From: an uncultured Planctomycetota bacterium
Lineage (GTDB): Bacteria > Planctomycetota > UBA1135 > GCA-002686595
Direction: 5' to 3'
NCBI GenBank assembly: GCA_903829565.1
Contig: CAIKQM010000402.1
Span: 1 to 16,266, forward strand
Length of the DNA stretch: 16,266 nt
The position numbers and the translations under genes are program-made. Shown in pieces: positions 12,814 through 16,266 of this stretch (positions are counted from its first letter, which is position 1; each line of letters opens with the position of its first letter). The notes under the pieces were generated by a model that saw only the letters and a program-made list of their open reading frames with translations, searched no databases and was not told where the DNA came from.

Positions 12814-14685
12814 GTGAACCAACTGCTGTCGCGTTCTGCGTTTTTGACACTGGTGTTGGCACTCGCCTTCCTCTTGCGTTGGCAGGCGGGCACGGAGTTG
12901 CAGCTGCTTCCCGCCGAGCAAGCAGGAGGGGCATCCGCATGGTTGGTGGATGACGAAGCCACTGCCAAGGCCTTGCGGCGCGTGGAGGTCACGCTGGCCC
13001 AAGGTCAAGTGCCCTTGACAGATGCATTGTATGCGGGCGGTACAGCCCAACCACAAGCGGAGTCGCCCGTGCCGGCTGCTGTGTACGCCGCAGTGGTGCG
13101 CCTGTTGGGCCAAGGCGCGTCTCCGGAGCCTTCGCTCAGCGGCTACACCGAGGCTGAAGTCGAGGATGTGCTGCTGCGTTCGGGGCCGTTGCTGGGCTTG
13201 CTGTTGGCGGTCTGCGTGCACTTGGCTGCGCGCGCGTTGCTGGGCTCATCGGAGCGTGCTCGTGTGGGGGCGTGGTGCGCCGCAGCGGTGGCCGCCTTCA
13301 CGCCCGCGCTGTTAGAACCCACGCGCTTGGGACTCTTGTCCGAAGCGGTCTTGGGGTGGGTGGCGGTAGCCCTGTTGATGCGCTCCTTTGCACGCTTGCT
13401 GGAGCCGCGTGGCGTCGATCCGCAAGGCTTGGTCGATGGCGTGATGGAAGGCTTGTTGTCAGGCCTCTTGGCCGGCATCGCGGTAGCCTTGTGGGCACCT
13501 GCGCTGCTGTTTGTGTTGGCTGGTACAGCGGCTTTGTTGCGGGCCTGTGCCGAACCGGAGCAAGCTCCCGCGCGGGCGCGCGCGGGCATCCTGTTGCTGT
13601 TGGTTGCAGCCTTCGCCTTGCGCTTGCCACTAGAGGAAGGTCCGTGGGCCGCAAGCAGCGGACCTTGGGTGGCGTGGGTGCGCTTCGCCTCCACTCTGTG
13701 CTTGATCCTCGCGGCACCGTTCGCCGTGGTCGTCATGTGGAGCAAGAAGCGCGGTGAACCACGTCGCGTGCTGCACTTGGCGTTGCTGGCGGCCTTGGTG
13801 TTGATGGCTGTGGCATGGATGCCCGAAGCCTGGGAAGCAGGACGCACAGGGCTTGCTGCCTTCGTGACGAGCGAGCCGCTCGCTGGTCGCTGGGATGCTT
13901 GGACCGCAGTTGCTTTAGCTGGCTTGGTGCTGTGCGGCTTGGTGTTGTGGCGCACGCATCAAGGCTTCTTGGTGCTGGTGACCGGCGCGTGCGTGCTGCT
14001 CGCCACGCCGTTGCTGCGTGATGGTGCAGCAGCTGCGGCTTTGGCGGCTGCGTTCTTGATCGCGCTCTTGGTGGATGCGCGGCAGGCATGGATGCGCAGC
14101 GCCGCACCGCTGGTAGCCGGTGTGTGCATCGTGGCAGGCTTTGTGCTTGCTCGCCCGGGTGAGGCCGCCTTGCGCGAAGAGCGCTGCGAAGTGTCCGGCG
14201 GCTTGCGCCAGTTGCGTGCTCTCGTGCCGAGCACGGCGCCGTGGAATGATCCGCTACCAGCACCGCAAAGCAGTGTGCTGGTGCCGGCCACGCATGCGGC
14301 ACGTGCTGTGTTGCATGGGCGGCGTGCAGTGCCTGCGGCGAGCGTGGGGCGCTTGGCTGAGTTGGGTGCTACGGCTGACTTCGCCGAGCTGGCACGTGGA
14401 TTGCGCGGCTTGGGTGCCACGCATGTGGTTGCTGCTCCGCGCTTTGCTGCCGAGGGCTCGGTACAAGCGGGAGGCGCTTGGGATCAGCTCGCTAGCGCGC
14501 CGGCTGATACGCAGCGTTTAGGTGAGTTCGAGCGCGTGCACGCCTCGCCGCGACGCGTGGGTCGTGATTTGCGCGCCGTTCTGACGGGCGACGCAGCAAC
14601 AGGGGCTGCGCTTTCGATTTGGAAGCTCGCTGGGAAGCCCGAGCAAGCGCCCGAGCGGCGCGAGCCCGAGTTCCGCGCTCGTTGA
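12814..14685 (+). CDS. Polytopic membrane protein, STT3/GT-C glycosyltransferase-like
   Basis: The product has 623 residues. Roughly 11-12 membrane segments can be seen: about 7-22, 122-142, 150-166, 172-188, 212-243 (two), 256-270, 288-307, 318-334, 362-377, 383-399, 403-420 and 428-445. A soluble domain of about 170 residues follows, ending in a charged tail. After the first segment comes a loop with LVDDEATAKALRRVE (44-58), then PLTDALYAGG (67-76) and ESPVPAAVYA (83-92). This resembles the first outer loop of STT3/PglB and related GT-C enzymes (acidic metal/acceptor site, then D-x-x and a Pro-rich stretch). The match is by pattern only, and a WWDYG-like motif is not found. Such enzymes use polyprenyl-linked sugars outside the membrane. 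The GTG at 12814 has no clear Shine-Dalgarno. It is the last gene of the hutI-led unit, 18 bp after the previous one, and converges with the sulfatase-TPR gene. Confidence 0.8.
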   Translation: MNQLLSRSAFLTLVLALAFLLRWQAGTELQLLPAEQAGGASAWLVDDEATAKALRRVEVTLAQGQVPLTDALYAGGTAQPQAESPVPAAVYAAVVRLLGQGASPEPSLSGYTEAEVEDVLLRSGPLLGLLLAVCVHLAARALLGSSERARVGAWCAAAVAAFTPALLEPTRLGLLSEAVLGWVAVALLMRSFARLLEPRGVDPQGLVDGVMEGLLSGLLAGIAVALWAPALLFVLAGTAALLRACAEPEQAPARARAGILLLLVAAFALRLPLEEGPWAASSGPWVAWVRFASTLCLILAAPFAVVVMWSKKRGEPRRVLHLALLAALVLMAVAWMPEAWEAGRTGLAAFVTSEPLAGRWDAWTAVALAGLVLCGLVLWRTHQGFLVLVTGACVLLATPLLRDGAAAAALAAAFLIALLVDARQAWMRSAAPLVAGVCIVAGFVLARPGEAALREERCEVSGGLRQLRALVPSTAPWNDPLPAPQSSVLVPATHAARAVLHGRRAVPAASVGRLAELGATADFAELARGLRGLGATHVVAAPRFAAEGSVQAGGAWDQLASAPADTQRLGEFERVHASPRRVGRDLRAVLTGDAATGAALSIWKLAGKPEQAPERREPEFRAR

Positions 14686-14689
14686 GAAC

Positions 14690-14703
14690 CAGCGCAGGCG
14701 CTG
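14690..14703. terminator. Small hairpin between convergent genes, weak terminator candidate
   Basis: CAGCG-CAGG-CGCTG forms a 5-bp stem with a 4-base loop in the 29-bp gap between the stops at 14685 and 14715. On the plus strand it is followed by TCAAATAAA, A-rich rather than T-rich, so it is a poor intrinsic terminator. It may mark the end of either unit, but the support is weak. Confidence 0.3.
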
Positions 14704-14714
14704 TCAAATAAACC

Positions 14715-16266
14715 TTACGGCTCGCGGTGCTTGCCACCGCGCGCGTATAGCTCGACGCGTGCGGTCCAGGCTTCGCGCAGGCGCGGATCCAAGTCGGCCG
14801 GAGCAACGGCCAAGGCCTGGCGTTGGGCTTCTGCCGCTTCTTGCGCACGACCCACCTCTGCCAGCGCCGCGGCCAAGATCTCCAAGTGATCGGCGTTGCG
14901 CTGCGCACTGCTGGCGACCAAGGCTTCAGCCAACTGCAGCGCACGCGCGCCATCCCGCAGCGCATCGTCTGCTTGCACCGCGAGCTCCCAAGCCAGCCAT
15001 GCGCTAGCCCCAAGGTCCTTGGGGTCGAGCGCCACCGCTTCGCGCAGCTGCGTCAGCGCTTCGGCATTGCGGCCCAGGCCACGCAACAGCCGTGCGTAGT
15101 CCAAACGCAAGCCGCGCTCTTGCGGGCGCTGCGCGATCACGCGCGCCAGTTCCTCCGCGGCCTCGGCTTCGCGCTGCAAGCGCACCAAGACCCACGCTCG
15201 CCCGATGCGCGCAGGCCACGCCGTAGGAGCGAGCTGCAACGACGCCTCATACGAGCGTAAGGCGTCCGCGAGCTCACCTGCTTGTGTCTGCAGAATGGCC
15301 AAGTGGTAGTGCGCTTGTTCGAGATCAGGCGCGAGGCGCAAGGCCTCCAGCAGCTGCGTGCGTGCTTCGCTTGCTGCTCCGGTCGCGGCCAAGGCGCGGG
15401 CATAGTCCAAGCGGAACACCGGTGCTTCGGGCGCTGCTGCCACAGCGCGAGCCAGCGGAGCCACAGCGCGCTCAGCTTGCCCATGTTGCAGCATCGACGC
15501 ACCTTCTGCGTGAGCATCAATGATCGCCATCGAGCGGCGCGGATCGCGACCGCTGTACGCTGTGGTTCCGCTGCCGCCTGCATAGCCAAGCGCGTTCAGC
15601 GCTTGCGACAAGTGCGGATCCACGCGCGCAGCGGTCGAGGCTCCACGATCCATGGCAGCACGCCGCATCGCAGCGCGGTGTGCCTCCAACACCTGCGAGA
15701 GCTCTTCGACTTGGGTGGGACGCTGCGCAGCCAAGTCCTGTAGCTCGCGTGCATCCTGCGTCAAGTCGTACAGCTCCTTGGTAGGGGCCTCGATCAACTT
15801 GAGTGCATCGACACGCAAGGCGGCCAACGAAGCCCAGCCGAACTCCAGGCGCGCGTACTCGCTTTCGGCATAGAGCGGAGCTGTCGCAAGCGCTTCACCT
15901 CGCCACGCAGGGGCCCAGTCGCGACCACGGCCGAGCACAGGCCAACCCAATGCGTTCGTGAGCGTGGGCGCTAACTCCACCAGACCTACCGGTTGCGACA
16001 CCACCACACCTTGCGGCAACGCAGCACCTGCCATGATGAGCGGCACACGCAAGGTGGCTTCATGCACCAACACACCGTGCGTTTGCTCGCCGTGCTCGCC
16101 CAAGCCCTCGCCATGATCGGACGTGATGATGACCAAGGTCTGCGCGAGATCGACACTCGCCAGCAGCTGCGCCAGTTGCGCGTCCACCGCAGCGATCTCC
16201 GCGTCATACGGGTCCGCGATCTGGCTGCGCCACGGCTCGGGCGCTTGCCACGGCATGTGCGGGTCA
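14715..16266 (-). CDS. Sulfatase-TPR fusion protein, C-terminal part (runs off right edge)
   Basis: The frame is open to the window edge and reads D-P-H-M-P-W at the edge, the family's DPHxPY block, so the ATG at 16256 is internal and the true start lies outside. Counting from that Met, IITSDHGEGLGEHGEQTHG (43-61) is the sulfatase/alkaline-phosphatase-superfamily metal site (D47, H48), with LIMAG (73-77), LVELAPTLTNALG (92-104) and KELYDLTQDARE (160-171) as in arylsulfatases. From about 245 on there are at least five to six TPR-like helical repeats, for example at 285-310, 316-344, 384-411 and 455-486. The formylglycine-forming CxPSR motif, if present, is outside the window, so true sulfatase versus phosphotransferase activity cannot be told. 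The protein is likely exported. TPR repeats suggest a partner protein or complex. Confidence 0.93.
   Translation of the reverse strand, partial: DPHMPWQAPEPWRSQIADPYDAEIAAVDAQLAQLLASVDLAQTLVIITSDHGEGLGEHGEQTHGVLVHEATLRVPLIMAGAALPQGVVVSQPVGLVELAPTLTNALGWPVLGRGRDWAPAWRGEALATAPLYAESEYARLEFGWASLAALRVDALKLIEAPTKELYDLTQDARELQDLAAQRPTQVEELSQVLEAHRAAMRRAAMDRGASTAARVDPHLSQALNALGYAGGSGTTAYSGRDPRRSMAIIDAHAEGASMLQHGQAERAVAPLARAVAAAPEAPVFRLDYARALAATGAASEARTQLLEALRLAPDLEQAHYHLAILQTQAGELADALRSYEASLQLAPTAWPARIGRAWVLVRLQREAEAAEELARVIAQRPQERGLRLDYARLLRGLGRNAEALTQLREAVALDPKDLGASAWLAWELAVQADDALRDGARALQLAEALVASSAQRNADHLEILAAALAEVGRAQEAAEAQRQALAVAPADLDPRLREAWTARVELYARGGKHREP

Noticed and set aside
12208..13221. 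337-residue open frame on the minus strand
   Set aside because: It spans two plus-strand genes and their gap. The product is Gln/His/Arg-rich without motifs, so it is a shadow.
1..16266. tRNA, rRNA, CRISPR array, insertion sequence or prophage genes
   Set aside because: I saw no cloverleaf with acceptor end, no regularly spaced repeats, no transposase or integrase motifs and no terminal inverted repeats.

Overview
The window is dense, high-GC bacterial DNA with no RNA genes, CRISPR arrays or insertion sequences that I can recognise. Several traits fit a Planctomycetota-like or related organism: a sulfatase fused to TPR repeats, an FG-GAP/UnbV-type secreted protein, an orphan ECF-like sigma factor, small Cys-rich secreted proteins, frequent GTG/TTG starts and weak or absent Shine-Dalgarno sites. 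This placement is an inference from gene content; no marker gene settles it.

Left part (1-5187): the 5' end of recO enters on the minus strand (1-267). It is followed by a small secreted Cys-rich protein (minus) that is divergent from a membrane-anchored protein of unknown function (plus). Next come a CorC/HlyC-type (CNNM + CBS) membrane protein (minus) and a divergent ECF-like sigma factor (plus). The sigma gene ends in a perfect 15-bp inverted repeat shared with the convergent gene. A second pair of secreted Cys-rich protein and membrane-anchored protein follows on the minus strand (5187-3990), apparently transcribed as one unit from a sigma70-like promoter with a TGACA-N6-TGTCA dyad.

Middle part (5374-9426): a fusion protein with a GT2 (dolichyl-phosphate-mannose-synthase-like) glycosyltransferase domain and a SAM methyltransferase domain starts at a TTG codon. 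Its 3' end overlaps that of a minus-strand two-gene operon by 68 bp. That operon encodes a CRTAC/UnbV-type FG-GAP protein followed 5 bp later by an UnbU-like (NqrB/RnfD family) membrane protein. This is the pair found in enediyne clusters, here without any enediyne polyketide synthase.

Right part (9486-16266): a plus-strand unit of four genes. It comprises hutI (imidazolonepropionase), ftcD (glutamate formimidoyltransferase, 4-bp overlap), a secreted zinc-finger protein with a degenerate metallopeptidase motif (HNVAH instead of HExxH, 4-bp overlap), and a polytopic STT3/GT-C-like membrane protein. HutI and FtcD carry out the last two steps from imidazolone propionate to glutamate; hutH and hutU are not in the window. 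Convergent to this unit, and running off the right edge, is a sulfatase-TPR fusion on the minus strand. No intergenic stretch exceeds about 210 bp.
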